Made by a program: the position numbers and the translations under genes
Source: a virus
Direction: 5' to 3' (one strand)
IMG/VR virus record: IMGVR_UViG_3300038301_000366
Span: 1 to 55,847 of that record
DNA length: 55,847 bases
Shown here: positions 24,709 through 31,858 of the stretch, one piece after another
How the letters are laid out: each line of letters starts with the position of its first letter
Position numbering within the stretch: the first letter of the stretch is position 1
The notes under the pieces: generated by a model
The model's database searches: none
Told to the model about the DNA's origin: nothing
Seen by the model: the letters and a program-made list of their open reading frames with translations, nothing else

Positions 24709-25299
24709 ATGGACGTTTTTGACCGTATCGCAAGTGAGTTTGTCAAGGAAGCCCGTGTCCCTTCGACTAAGAATATTAAACGAGAGCCTGTTCCTTGTAA
24801 GAACCCTAATACTAAAGGTCCTTGCTACCGTTCGACAGGTAAGCCTTGGACAAAGAAAGAAGTAGAGACTGCTTATAAAGAGTGGAAGGGATCTAAAAAT
24901 TTAGGTAAGGGGGGTGATCTGTGGTCTAAATATGAGGGTGCTTCAACTGGTAATGGCAAACTCAACATAGAAAGAATTAATAAGAACCTTAATGAGATAG
25001 AGGGTGAACTAAACGAAAAGGCTTATACTAAGGGAGATAAAATCAAAAAGTTCTTTGGGAAGAAAAAGAAAGTCGAAAAAGTCTTAGGAATCAGTCGTTC
25101 TACTAAGGGGGGTGATGGAGACCCTAAAAAAAAGAAGCTACGAGAAGATAGAAAGAAGAGCCGACAACAAGGCAAAAACTTTGGAAAGAAGAAACCTAGC
25201 CGTAGAAAAGACCTTGCACAGCATAATAAGAAAGCTTCTTATCGTGAAGCAAGTCAAAGAGTAGCAAATAGATATTTAGCCGTAAGGGGTTGGGTATAA
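24709..25299 (+). CDS. Lys/Arg-rich protein with VAxRYL-type C terminus
   Basis: 196 residues, very basic and Gly/Lys-rich in the middle (KKKKLREDRKKSRQQG). The N terminus has RIASEFVKEARVPS and a CKNPNTKGPCYR pair of cysteines. The last 25 residues read KKASYREASQRVANRYLAVR, an AS-rich amphipathic helix resembling KKASAKKVASQYMEKHAF in the protein at 39005. It may bind DNA or be packaged in the head; both are inference. Only 11 bases follow the Ntn-hydrolase gene. Confidence 0.65.
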   Translation: MDVFDRIASEFVKEARVPSTKNIKREPVPCKNPNTKGPCYRSTGKPWTKKEVETAYKEWKGSKNLGKGGDLWSKYEGASTGNGKLNIERINKNLNEIEGELNEKAYTKGDKIKKFFGKKKKVEKVLGISRSTKGGDGDPKKKKLREDRKKSRQQGKNFGKKKPSRRKDLAQHNKKASYREASQRVANRYLAVRGWV

Positions 25300-25300
25300 T
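25295..25300 (+). promoter_or_regulatory. TATAAT with downstream AGAGGGT before the ParB-like gene
   Basis: GGTATAATAGAGGGT overlaps the stop of the gene above and lies 43 bases before the ATG at 25338. The same 15 bases occur before the gene at 40735 (40683-40697). A consensus -10 is present but no clear -35. Possible promoter. Confidence 0.35.
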
Positions 25301-25337
25301 AGAGGGTCAAAAACAAGTTTGGTGATGAGGATTATTA

Positions 25338-25754
25338 ATGCACACATATGAAAAAAATGGTGACGTTTGGGATGTCTCTAAGTTAATAGAACTTTCAGGA
25401 AAGAAAGAAGCAACTGATTGGGAAATACCTTCTGACTTTTTAGAGGGATGGTCATGGGGTGATAGTCATTTATCTGATCATATTCTTAGATGCTTGAAGG
25501 CTGATATGTCTTGTCCTGTGTTGGTTTGTGATGGCCTAGTCGTTGACGGTTGTCACCGTATATGTCGAACAATTTCTTTAGGTCACCGAATCATTAAAGC
25601 TGTCGATTTAACTGATTGTATGCCCCCTCCCGATTGGAGAGAAGAAGTTGAGGAAATCCAAGACAGTAAATGGGTTTTTGGGGATATGGTTAAGGTTTTA
25701 AGTTCTTTTGATCGAGTTCAAGAAGACTTTAGGCATCCTATAGACGGCATTTAA
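25338..25754 (+). CDS. ParB/sulfiredoxin-fold protein
   Basis: 138 residues. VLVCDGLVVDGCHRICRTIS (residues about 61-80) is the core of the ParB-like nuclease/sulfiredoxin fold, where a DGxHR motif forms the nucleotide or DNA phosphate site. The usual second motifs of partition ParB (helix-turn-helix and CTP-binding set) are absent, so this is a small relative rather than a partition protein. Activity unknown. A TATAAT element lies about 40 bases upstream. Confidence 0.6.
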   Translation: MHTYEKNGDVWDVSKLIELSGKKEATDWEIPSDFLEGWSWGDSHLSDHILRCLKADMSCPVLVCDGLVVDGCHRICRTISLGHRIIKAVDLTDCMPPPDWREEVEEIQDSKWVFGDMVKVLSSFDRVQEDFRHPIDGI

Positions 25755-25812
25755 GTTTGATAGTCCTTCTATCTTTTCTCTATTTTAAACTAGAGAGGAA
25801 GGAGATAAAGCG

Positions 25813-26709
25813 ATGTCTGTTTTATTTAAGCGGAATCAGATCCTTGGGAGAGGTGACTTAGATGTATTTCTTACTAACTCAAGTGGGAATGTTTCTAATG
25901 CCGCCGAGATCACTTATGCTCTTTATTACGTTGACCCAACCCCACCTGAAGCGGAAGTCTTAATCGGCAATGCTACGAGAGAGCCTGAGAATCCTTCAGT
26001 TGGTGAGTACTATGCAAGTGTGAGAATACCCCCTACAGCGAGTTATGGTACTTATAGGATCAGATGGTCTCTGAAAGAGTTAGTCAACAGCCCTGCTCAG
26101 ACAGTGGTTCAAGAGTTTGAGATTGTCTCGAATGATCTTTCTTTAGTGGTTACAATGAACCCTGCTGAAAGAGATATGGTAGACAAACTAAGACTTCTTT
26201 TAAGAGACCAAAATCCTGACAAATACTACCATTTTCGACCTCCTGAACATGAATCTAGCATTGGTGCTTACAATCGAGTGTTCGGACAAGTATGGGAAGA
26301 TGCGGAGTTTCTTGAGTACCTAGAAAGAAGTCTCGATTGGTGGAATATGCAACCACCTGAGACAGAAAATCTTAGAAACTTAACTCAGCTAGTTGCTCAG
26401 AAACCTGCGTGGAGAACACCGATCCTTCAAGGTGCGATACAGTTTGCAGCTATGGCGTTGCAAGCAAATTGGATCGTGGATGAGTTTGATTACAGTATCG
26501 GTGGCATTTCTCTTTCTTTAGATAGATCCTCTAAGTATGAAGGTCTTAAATCGAGTGCTGAACAGATGTGGAGTCAAAGCGTTGAAGCAAAAACTCGAAC
26601 CACAAAGTTTATGAGAGGTCTTTCCCAGCCGAAATATGGGATTGGGATAAGAAGTGCGTTCGGGCCGCACGTTGGGAAGGGGGTCCTTTCGCCCAGGAAT
26701 TTCATCTGA
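25813..26709 (+). CDS. Neck/head-tail connector-like structural protein
   Basis: 298 residues. The first 115 residues are strand-rich with an Ig-like pattern (NAAEITYALYYVDPTPPEAE, then YGTYRIRWSL). The rest is helical (DMVDKLRLLLRDQNPDKYYH, LEYLERSLDWWNMQPPE). The C-terminal end (KYGIGIRSAFGPHVGKGVLS) is Gly-rich. The layout resembles neck or head-completion proteins of large myoviruses, and the AAGGAG-spaced start is clear. It is followed by a homing-endonuclease gene that may interrupt the original operon. Context inference mostly. Confidence 0.6.
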   Translation: MSVLFKRNQILGRGDLDVFLTNSSGNVSNAAEITYALYYVDPTPPEAEVLIGNATREPENPSVGEYYASVRIPPTASYGTYRIRWSLKELVNSPAQTVVQEFEIVSNDLSLVVTMNPAERDMVDKLRLLLRDQNPDKYYHFRPPEHESSIGAYNRVFGQVWEDAEFLEYLERSLDWWNMQPPETENLRNLTQLVAQKPAWRTPILQGAIQFAAMALQANWIVDEFDYSIGGISLSLDRSSKYEGLKSSAEQMWSQSVEAKTRTTKFMRGLSQPKYGIGIRSAFGPHVGKGVLSPRNFI

Positions 26710-26761
26710 TTTCTTAAAGGTTTACGAGCTTTGGTGGGTGTGGGGTAACCAAAAAAAGTGT

Positions 26762-26791
26762 TTGACAATCAACTAATGTTTGGTGTATGTA
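26762..26791 (+). promoter_or_regulatory. Possible sigma70 promoter for the homing endonuclease gene
   Basis: TTGACA (26762-26767) is followed after 18 bases by TATGTA (26786-26791), which is a weak -10. The gap region before the gene has no other signal. Free-standing homing genes often carry their own promoter. Low confidence. Confidence 0.3.
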
Positions 26792-26822
26792 TCTGAACTC
26801 AAATAAGAGAAAGGATATATAT

Positions 26823-28211
26823 ATGTCAACTCATTGTCCTGCGTGTAAGAAAGTATTAAAAAAAAAGGCGTTACCCTCTCACATCAAGGGTTGTCTCGAT
26901 TGGAATACAAAGATTGGAGTTCCCTCATCCGAGTTCAACTTTGATGAGTATTTTCAAAGGGGCTTGTATGAGTCGCAACTGATCGAGAATGTAGACTACT
27001 TGTCTTGTAAGATTTGTGGTTATCGTAAGAAGCGTATTGCCGACCATGTAAGAAAGGTGCATGGTTATGATGCGAAAGACTATCGTGCTAAGTATAACGC
27101 CCTAACCTCAATCCCCAAGATAAATGAGAAGCGTAAGGCTACGGTCAAAGATCGTTATGGAGTAGATAATGTATTCCAAGATACATCGGTAAAAGAAAAG
27201 TCCAAAGAGACAAATCTTAAGCGTTATGGGGTATCTCACATTGCCCATAGTGAAGAGATCAAAGAGAAGCGTAAAGCGACCAACCTAAAGCGTTATGGTG
27301 CAGAGAATGGGTTTGCTTCGGAGATCATCAAGGAACGCATTAAGGAGACAAATCTTAAGCGTTATGGGGTGGGGAATCCTAATCAGTGTGATGAGGTATT
27401 ACAGAAGCGTATCAAGACAAATCTTGAGCGTTATGGTGTTAAGCACTATGTTGAGACTGACGAGTTCCAAGAGAAGTTTAAGGAATCGAGCTTAGATCGT
27501 TACGGTGTTGATCACCCTATGAAGAGTGAGGTGCTACAACAAAGAAACAAGCAAGCGATGGTTGAGGCTCATGGTGTAGAATACCCTTCACAAGTTCCTT
27601 GGTTTGCGTCCAAGTCTAAGTCTACTTACCTTGAGAGATATGGTGTTGAACACCATACACAGACACAAGATTTCCTTGAGAAGAGAAGGGCAACTTGTCT
27701 TGAGCGTTATGGTGTGGATAATCCTTCTAAGGCACAAGAGGTCAAGGATCGTATTAAAGAGACTTGGTTGGAGAATTATGGAGTACCATTCCCACCTCAG
27801 AGTTTGCAGAGTACCTTTGATTTCCCTAACAAGTTGGAGAGGTACTTTGACTCGATTACGCCTGAGAGGTTGGTCTATGCAGGGGATCACTCTTATTGGC
27901 TAAGACACAAGGGTGCGAGCGGAGCGAGAAATCCCGACTTCATCTATTTGTCCGAGAGTCAGTATGAGAGTTATGTAGGGGGTGCTAACTTGAATGACTT
28001 GCGAGTGTATAAGGTGGTGGAGGTCTTTGGTGACTATTGGCATGGGGAATCAAAGACAGGAAAGAGCAATGAAGAACATGAGAAAGAGGTTATGGACTAC
28101 TATGCTCGTTGTGGGGTGTCTTGTCTTGTGATTTGGGAGGGTGATATACATAAGGACGAGGTTTCAGTTATAAGTAATGTGGTTGACTTCGTTGAAGGTA
28201 GTTTTATCTGA
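26823..28211 (+). CDS. Homing endonuclease-like protein with RYGV repeats and Vsr-like end
   Basis: 462 residues from the ATG at 26823 (AAAGGA upstream; an upstream ATG at 26787 lacks one). Two zinc-finger-like units start it: Cys5/Cys8/His20/Cys24 and Cys62/Cys65/His75/His80. Then come about ten repeats of roughly 30 residues with the core L-(K/E)-RYGV-x-(N/H), a common DNA-reading repeat of phage mobile genes. The last 90 residues have NPDFIY, VVEVFGDYWHG and CLVIWEGDI, the Vsr-like nuclease pattern of EDxHD homing endonucleases. Arg codons are mostly CGT, unlike the AGA-rich neighbours, as expected for a transferred gene. Confidence 0.85.
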   Translation: MSTHCPACKKVLKKKALPSHIKGCLDWNTKIGVPSSEFNFDEYFQRGLYESQLIENVDYLSCKICGYRKKRIADHVRKVHGYDAKDYRAKYNALTSIPKINEKRKATVKDRYGVDNVFQDTSVKEKSKETNLKRYGVSHIAHSEEIKEKRKATNLKRYGAENGFASEIIKERIKETNLKRYGVGNPNQCDEVLQKRIKTNLERYGVKHYVETDEFQEKFKESSLDRYGVDHPMKSEVLQQRNKQAMVEAHGVEYPSQVPWFASKSKSTYLERYGVEHHTQTQDFLEKRRATCLERYGVDNPSKAQEVKDRIKETWLENYGVPFPPQSLQSTFDFPNKLERYFDSITPERLVYAGDHSYWLRHKGASGARNPDFIYLSESQYESYVGGANLNDLRVYKVVEVFGDYWHGESKTGKSNEEHEKEVMDYYARCGVSCLVIWEGDIHKDEVSVISNVVDFVEGSFI

Positions 28212-28273
28212 ACTGCTCTGATAGTTTTTTTATGTTCTGTTATTTGCACACTGTAACAAGGAAGGCTAAAGCC

Positions 28274-28669
28274 ATGAAAAGATCAGCATCAGAAATCATT
28301 AATGAACTTGAGCAGAGAATCGCTAGCCTTGAGAAGCAATCTTCCTCTCCTGTTTTTGAACTTGAGGGGCACATCTACGAAGGTTCAAATGGTGATTATT
28401 ATGTCCGTAAGCGAGGCGACCTTAAGGAGATCACTAGTTACATCGAAAGTTGGCCTAATAGAGTCTTAATTGCAGAAGATGAAGGTTATGATTGGAAGAT
28501 AAAGTATGACTATAAGCACTTCTTTGGTTTTACTGCATCTAATGGGCTAACAGAGCTTGAACTGTTTTGTGTAGAGGGAGAATGTAGGACTGAAGTACGT
28601 CAGCTTGAGTTACTTCTTCGCAAAGTACTTTTAATTCCTCGTAGTGTTCGCACTGACTTCAACAAGTAA
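28274..28669 (+). CDS. ASEIIN-LE module protein 1
   Basis: 131 residues from the ATG at 28274, which has AAGGAAGG eight bases upstream; an in-frame ATG at 28232 would add 14 residues and has no site. The first 20 residues (MKRSASEIINELEQRIASLE) are a helical module shared with three other proteins here. The remainder is mixed: an acidic strand-rich middle with YDWKIKYDYKHFFGF and a helical C terminus with CVEGECRTEVRQLELLLRK. No known function. It lies next after the homing gene, and two more module proteins follow directly. Confidence 0.65.
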   Translation: MKRSASEIINELEQRIASLEKQSSSPVFELEGHIYEGSNGDYYVRKRGDLKEITSYIESWPNRVLIAEDEGYDWKIKYDYKHFFGFTASNGLTELELFCVEGECRTEVRQLELLLRKVLLIPRSVRTDFNK

Positions 28670-28688
28670 TCTGAAGAAAGAAAAAGCA

Positions 28689-29372
28689 ATGAGAAGAAGA
28701 GCCTCAGAAGTAATTCATGATTTAGAAATAAGAATCGCCCATCTTGAAAGAGAAGCTTTTTTGGGTGATTCCCTAGATTCAGTTAAAAGAAATCTCGTAA
28801 AGTTATTTGATAAGATACCTTACATGAGAGAGATCATTGCTTTACTCAAAAAGGTTTCTAATACTAGAAGCATGAAGGGGGCTCGCACTCTTGCAAAGCA
28901 ACTAGTGTATATTTACGATTATGATCCTGAGTATCAAATCTTAGAAGATCATATCATGAAAACGGAGAGGACTTTGAAAGGTCGTATTGGGTTGGCTTTA
29001 GATATGCTAGTTTCGACTGCCGAACTTAAACTAGCTAGAGATCAGTCCCCTTCTGAAGTTGCTTTGAGAAAGTTTACTCAGGGAGTTCCTGCGATATTAG
29101 TTTTGGCGGCGATACTTCAACAAATTTATTTTGTAGTCTCACCGATGCTGAGTGGGGTGCTTTTATATGCGAGTGCTACTGTTATTTTCTCTATCATTAC
29201 TTATGTTTTAGCGGTGGGTTATAATAAGTTATCTGACATTTTAGAGCCAATCTTAGAGGGTAGAGGTTCACAATCTAAGCTCAGAACGAGTAGTGGTTCA
29301 ATGTCTAGGGTTGCTTACGCTCTTGAAGAGGCTATTCAATATCACAACCTAGAAGCAGAACGGTTAAAGTAA
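28689..29372 (+). CDS. ASEVIH-LE module protein 2, with membrane segments
   Basis: 227 residues from the ATG at 28689 (an upstream in-frame extension would include the previous gene's end). The module reads MRRRASEVIHDLEIRIAHLE. After a charged helical region, residues about 135-180 are strongly hydrophobic (VPAILVLAAILQQIYFVV and a second stretch, ATVIFSIITYVLAVG), probably a membrane hairpin. The C terminus is helical and ends in EEAIQYHNLEAERLK. A weak GAAG signal precedes the start. It overlaps no gene but is two bases from the next. Confidence 0.65.
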   Translation: MRRRASEVIHDLEIRIAHLEREAFLGDSLDSVKRNLVKLFDKIPYMREIIALLKKVSNTRSMKGARTLAKQLVYIYDYDPEYQILEDHIMKTERTLKGRIGLALDMLVSTAELKLARDQSPSEVALRKFTQGVPAILVLAAILQQIYFVVSPMLSGVLLYASATVIFSIITYVLAVGYNKLSDILEPILEGRGSQSKLRTSSGSMSRVAYALEEAIQYHNLEAERLK

Positions 29373-29374
29373 CC

Positions 29375-30487
29375 ATGAGAAGAACTGCATCAGAAATCAT
29401 TAATGACCTTGAAATTAGAGTAGCCGAGCTAGAGAAAGAAGCGGGCTTTATAGATGATATTTCAAGCACTTTTAATGGGCTTGTTAATATCCCTAAGAAC
29501 ATTGTTAAGAAGATCATCAATGGGTTTGCGGATATCTACAATACAATACAGCTTGAGTTTGAGGGAAATGAATCCAAGATTAACGACTCTTTAGGGGCGT
29601 TGTTGGGTTCAAGGGTTTTTAGAGCGATGGCGGGAGTGACAACTACAAGAGCGGGCTTACCTAAGATCGTTTCTTTCAATGCTTCAGTGCCTTTAAACTC
29701 AATATTCACAGGGGGAAAAGCTGAAGATAAAAAGATTCAGTTAAAAGACCTTGTTAAAAAGTATGTGGGTGAAAACCAAACGAGAATGAAAAGTGCTTAT
29801 CTTTCTTGGTATTCGGATTTCAAACACATCCTTAACCCTAAAAAGATTAGTGAAGGTGAGAGTTTTAAAATCTTCATGGATGCTCTTAAAAGGTATTCTA
29901 AGGTACTTTATCGGTTTTTCACATCTCTCATAGGGGTAGTGGGGATAATGGCTTTAAAAGGTACGGTAGTGTCCACCATCATAGTGATGATAGCTCGTTT
30001 GATCGTCCAAGCTTCAGGTTTAAGAACCACTCTAGCAGATATGACTGAGTATACAGCTTTGAGTCAAAATACAAGGGTTCGTATTGTACAAGAAGTCCCT
30101 TCGACCACACAGCTACCCACGATAGAAGAAGCCCAAGACCTTGCTAAAAAAATGGAAGTTGCAATGTCAAAAGGTGATCTTACATTAGACGCTATCCCTG
30201 CTTCAGATAATAACTTTCTTCAAATCGAAACAACAACGATAGAAACGCCAATGTCTCAATATCAACCCATAAACTTGGATGCAGATCAGGTTAAGGATTA
30301 TCTAAAACAAAACATAGGTAGTTTTGCACCACTCATCCTAACAGGGTTTTTAGCTCTTTTAGAGAAAGCGATGTATCGTTGGGTTGTCAATACTGAAGAA
30401 TATGATGAGATGGTAGAGGGTAAGACAGCGAGTCAATATCCTGCCATCACTTATCTAACGTATAAGTTAGAGACAATAGCTTTATAG
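29375..30487 (+). CDS. ASEIIN-LE module protein 3, with membrane segments
   Basis: 370 residues. The module reads MRRTASEIINDLEIRVAELE, nearly the same as that of the protein at 35859. A helical region and a mid-protein hydrophobic patch (LIGVVGIMALKGTVVSTIIV, about 185-205) are followed by a second hydrophobic stretch (NIGSFAPLILTGFLALLE, near 315-333). Otherwise no known domain. The start is two bases after the previous stop with no strong site, so it is probably translated by coupling. Two membrane segments far apart recall proteins that insert into a host membrane during ejection; this is inference. Confidence 0.65.
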   Translation: MRRTASEIINDLEIRVAELEKEAGFIDDISSTFNGLVNIPKNIVKKIINGFADIYNTIQLEFEGNESKINDSLGALLGSRVFRAMAGVTTTRAGLPKIVSFNASVPLNSIFTGGKAEDKKIQLKDLVKKYVGENQTRMKSAYLSWYSDFKHILNPKKISEGESFKIFMDALKRYSKVLYRFFTSLIGVVGIMALKGTVVSTIIVMIARLIVQASGLRTTLADMTEYTALSQNTRVRIVQEVPSTTQLPTIEEAQDLAKKMEVAMSKGDLTLDAIPASDNNFLQIETTTIETPMSQYQPINLDADQVKDYLKQNIGSFAPLILTGFLALLEKAMYRWVVNTEEYDEMVEGKTASQYPAITYLTYKLETIAL

Positions 30488-30520
30488 CTTCAAAACATTT
30501 ATGGGTTGGGGGGTTCTTAG

Positions 30521-30529
30521 TCTTTTTAT
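30521..30529 (+). promoter_or_regulatory. TCTTTTTAT element before the gene at 30559
   Basis: TCTTTTTAT lies about 30-38 bases upstream of the ATG at 30559, in the place of the similar elements at 11112 and 30902. It is followed by a hairpin (30531-30551) whose right arm holds the ribosome site. Confidence 0.3.
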
Positions 30530-30530
30530 T

Positions 30531-30551
30531 CTCTTTCCTTTCAAGAAAGAG
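30531..30551 (+). promoter_or_regulatory. Hairpin covering the ribosome site of the next gene
   Basis: CTCTTTC and GAAAGAG form a perfect 7-bp stem with a 7-base loop (one more U-G pair may close it). The right arm contains AAAGAGG, the only ribosome-like site for the ATG at 30559, so the hairpin could mask it. It lacks the U run expected of a terminator. Confidence 0.35.
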
Positions 30552-30558
30552 GTAAAAG

Positions 30559-30900
30559 ATGGAAGCAATCTTTAATCTTATCTTCGAGAATTACATCTCT
30601 AAAAAAACCACGACCACTTGGAAGGTTATAGTGGATGCATTTGGAGGGCAGGAGTTCCTTAAATCTAAAATAGGTTTAATATATGTCTTTGCCACCACTG
30701 ATTCCGTCACTTTGTTTTTTCGGAATGGGTTAAGTAAGCCCAATAGAGTAGAGGTGCTACGAACTGCTGAAAATAGACATAGGGTTATATTTAGGACGGT
30801 TGAGAATTACGTTTATTTTGTACACTCTGTTTTCCATGACGTGAAAAAAGAAGATTTCATTTCTTTATTCGAGAGAGAAACAAACTTGTCTATTCAGTAA
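30559..30900 (+). CDS. Small protein of unknown function
   Basis: 113 residues, mixed alpha/beta with many aromatic residues (VYFVHSVFHDVKKEDF). No signal, membrane helix or known motif. Its ribosome site is AAAGAGG within a hairpin. It heads a small group of genes that includes two short envelope-type proteins. Confidence 0.5.
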   Translation: MEAIFNLIFENYISKKTTTTWKVIVDAFGGQEFLKSKIGLIYVFATTDSVTLFFRNGLSKPNRVEVLRTAENRHRVIFRTVENYVYFVHSVFHDVKKEDFISLFERETNLSIQ

Positions 30901-30901
30901 T

Positions 30902-30909
30902 CTCTTTAT
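30902..30909 (+). promoter_or_regulatory. CTCTTTAT element before the gene at 30942
   Basis: CTCTTTAT, 33-40 bases upstream of the ATG, identical in core to the elements before 11159 and 16226. Confidence 0.4.
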
Positions 30910-30941
30910 TTATCGTTGTTAGTTACAACAAGGAGTTAAGT

Positions 30942-31199
30942 ATGTCACAAAGAAGTGAAAGCACCGAAAAGGCTTTAGATTGGGTCTTTAAAATCACGAC
31001 TGCTCTTGTGATACCTGCATTAGTTTGGTCTTTTAAACTTTCTACTCAAGTTACTGTGTTGGAGCAACAATTTATCGCTCAAGAAAAAGAGATAGTACAA
31101 ATGAGAGAGGATTTCAAAGAGCAAATAAATGCAGGTAATGAGAAGTTGTCTAAAATTTATGAAACACTCATTAAGCAAAAATTAGGAGCCCCCCCATGA
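30942..31199 (+). CDS. Single-span membrane protein with coiled coil (possible inner spanin)
   Basis: 85 residues. One hydrophobic stretch (about 17-33, ITTALVIPALVWSFKL) is followed by a long charged coiled coil (VLEQQFIAQEKEIVQMREDF). This is the layout of i-spanins, the inner-membrane half of the Gram-negative lysis complex, and of several other phage membrane proteins. The next gene starts within its stop (ATGA overlap) and encodes a protein with a signal peptide, as expected for a spanin pair; that partner lacks a lipobox, so the match is incomplete. Confidence 0.5.
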   Translation: MSQRSESTEKALDWVFKITTALVIPALVWSFKLSTQVTVLEQQFIAQEKEIVQMREDFKEQINAGNEKLSKIYETLIKQKLGAPP

Positions 31200-31540
31200 A
31201 ATCTTTCTCCGTTTACCTTTTAGTTGTTATTTCAGGTCTTATATTTATATCTTCCACACCTACTCTTTCTCTTTCTGAGGTGAAGAGTAAGGTTAAAAGA
31301 CCTATTAGGATCTCTATCTCAGAGAAGAACAGTATTGAAGAAAAGGTGAAGACTGTAAAAACCCCAATAATAACTAAGAAGTTAAAGTCTAACACATCAG
31401 AACTTTTAAAAAATGTGGAAACCATGCCCAAAAAAAATATGGCTGTGGTAAAAGAATATCGTCAAGCCACCCTTTCAGAGGCGGCTCAAACCTTTAATCG
31501 AAAGTGCTTAGAGTTAGAAGCACTTCTCAAGGAGAGATGA
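31196..31540 (+). CDS. Small exported protein (possible partner of the gene before it)
   Basis: 114 residues. The N terminus (MKSFSVYLLVVISGLIFISS) is a signal peptide or membrane anchor; the remainder is Lys-rich, helical, and ends in KCLELEALLKER. No Cys follows the signal at a lipobox position, so a classical o-spanin is not supported. It overlaps its neighbour by 4 bases (ATGA) and lies four bases before the next gene. Confidence 0.45.
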   Translation: MKSFSVYLLVVISGLIFISSTPTLSLSEVKSKVKRPIRISISEKNSIEEKVKTVKTPIITKKLKSNTSELLKNVETMPKKNMAVVKEYRQATLSEAAQTFNRKCLELEALLKER

Positions 31541-31543
31541 TAT

Positions 31544-31846
31544 ATGAGCGACAATCAAACACCCGTACAAGTTGGTTCACTAAATGAAGAAGAACTTTCA
31601 GAGTTCACTCAAGTTCGTAACCTTGCTTCTCAAATGATTCAGCAGTTGGGATCACTAGAGCTTCGTAAGTCTCGACTTGTTACGGATTTGGAAGCGAATG
31701 AACAAAAAGCACAAAATGTTCTTTCTCAAGCTCGTCAACGAGTAGGGATTGAGGACGACACCCCTTGGCAAATTCGAGATGATGGCTCGATCTTCGCTTT
31801 ACAGTCTGAAGAGACTACCTCTGAGGAGGAGACAAGCGAGGGCTAG
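31544..31846 (+). CDS. Small coiled-coil protein
   Basis: 100 residues, a long central coiled coil (NLASQMIQQLGSLELRKSRL) and an acidic Thr/Glu/Ser tail. GGAGAG lies before the ATG. The family is not recognised; it might be a chaperone-like or scaffold piece for the structural protein that starts 12 bases after it. Confidence 0.5.
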   Translation: MSDNQTPVQVGSLNEEELSEFTQVRNLASQMIQQLGSLELRKSRLVTDLEANEQKAQNVLSQARQRVGIEDDTPWQIRDDGSIFALQSEETTSEEETSEG

Positions 31847-31858
31847 AAAGAGGCTCTT

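Noticed and set aside
30501-30575. 24-codon hydrophobic ORF overlapping the gene at 30559
   Set aside because: No ribosome site and overlaps a better-supported gene.
31196-31540. Outer spanin lipoprotein
   Set aside because: No Cys at a lipobox position follows the signal peptide.
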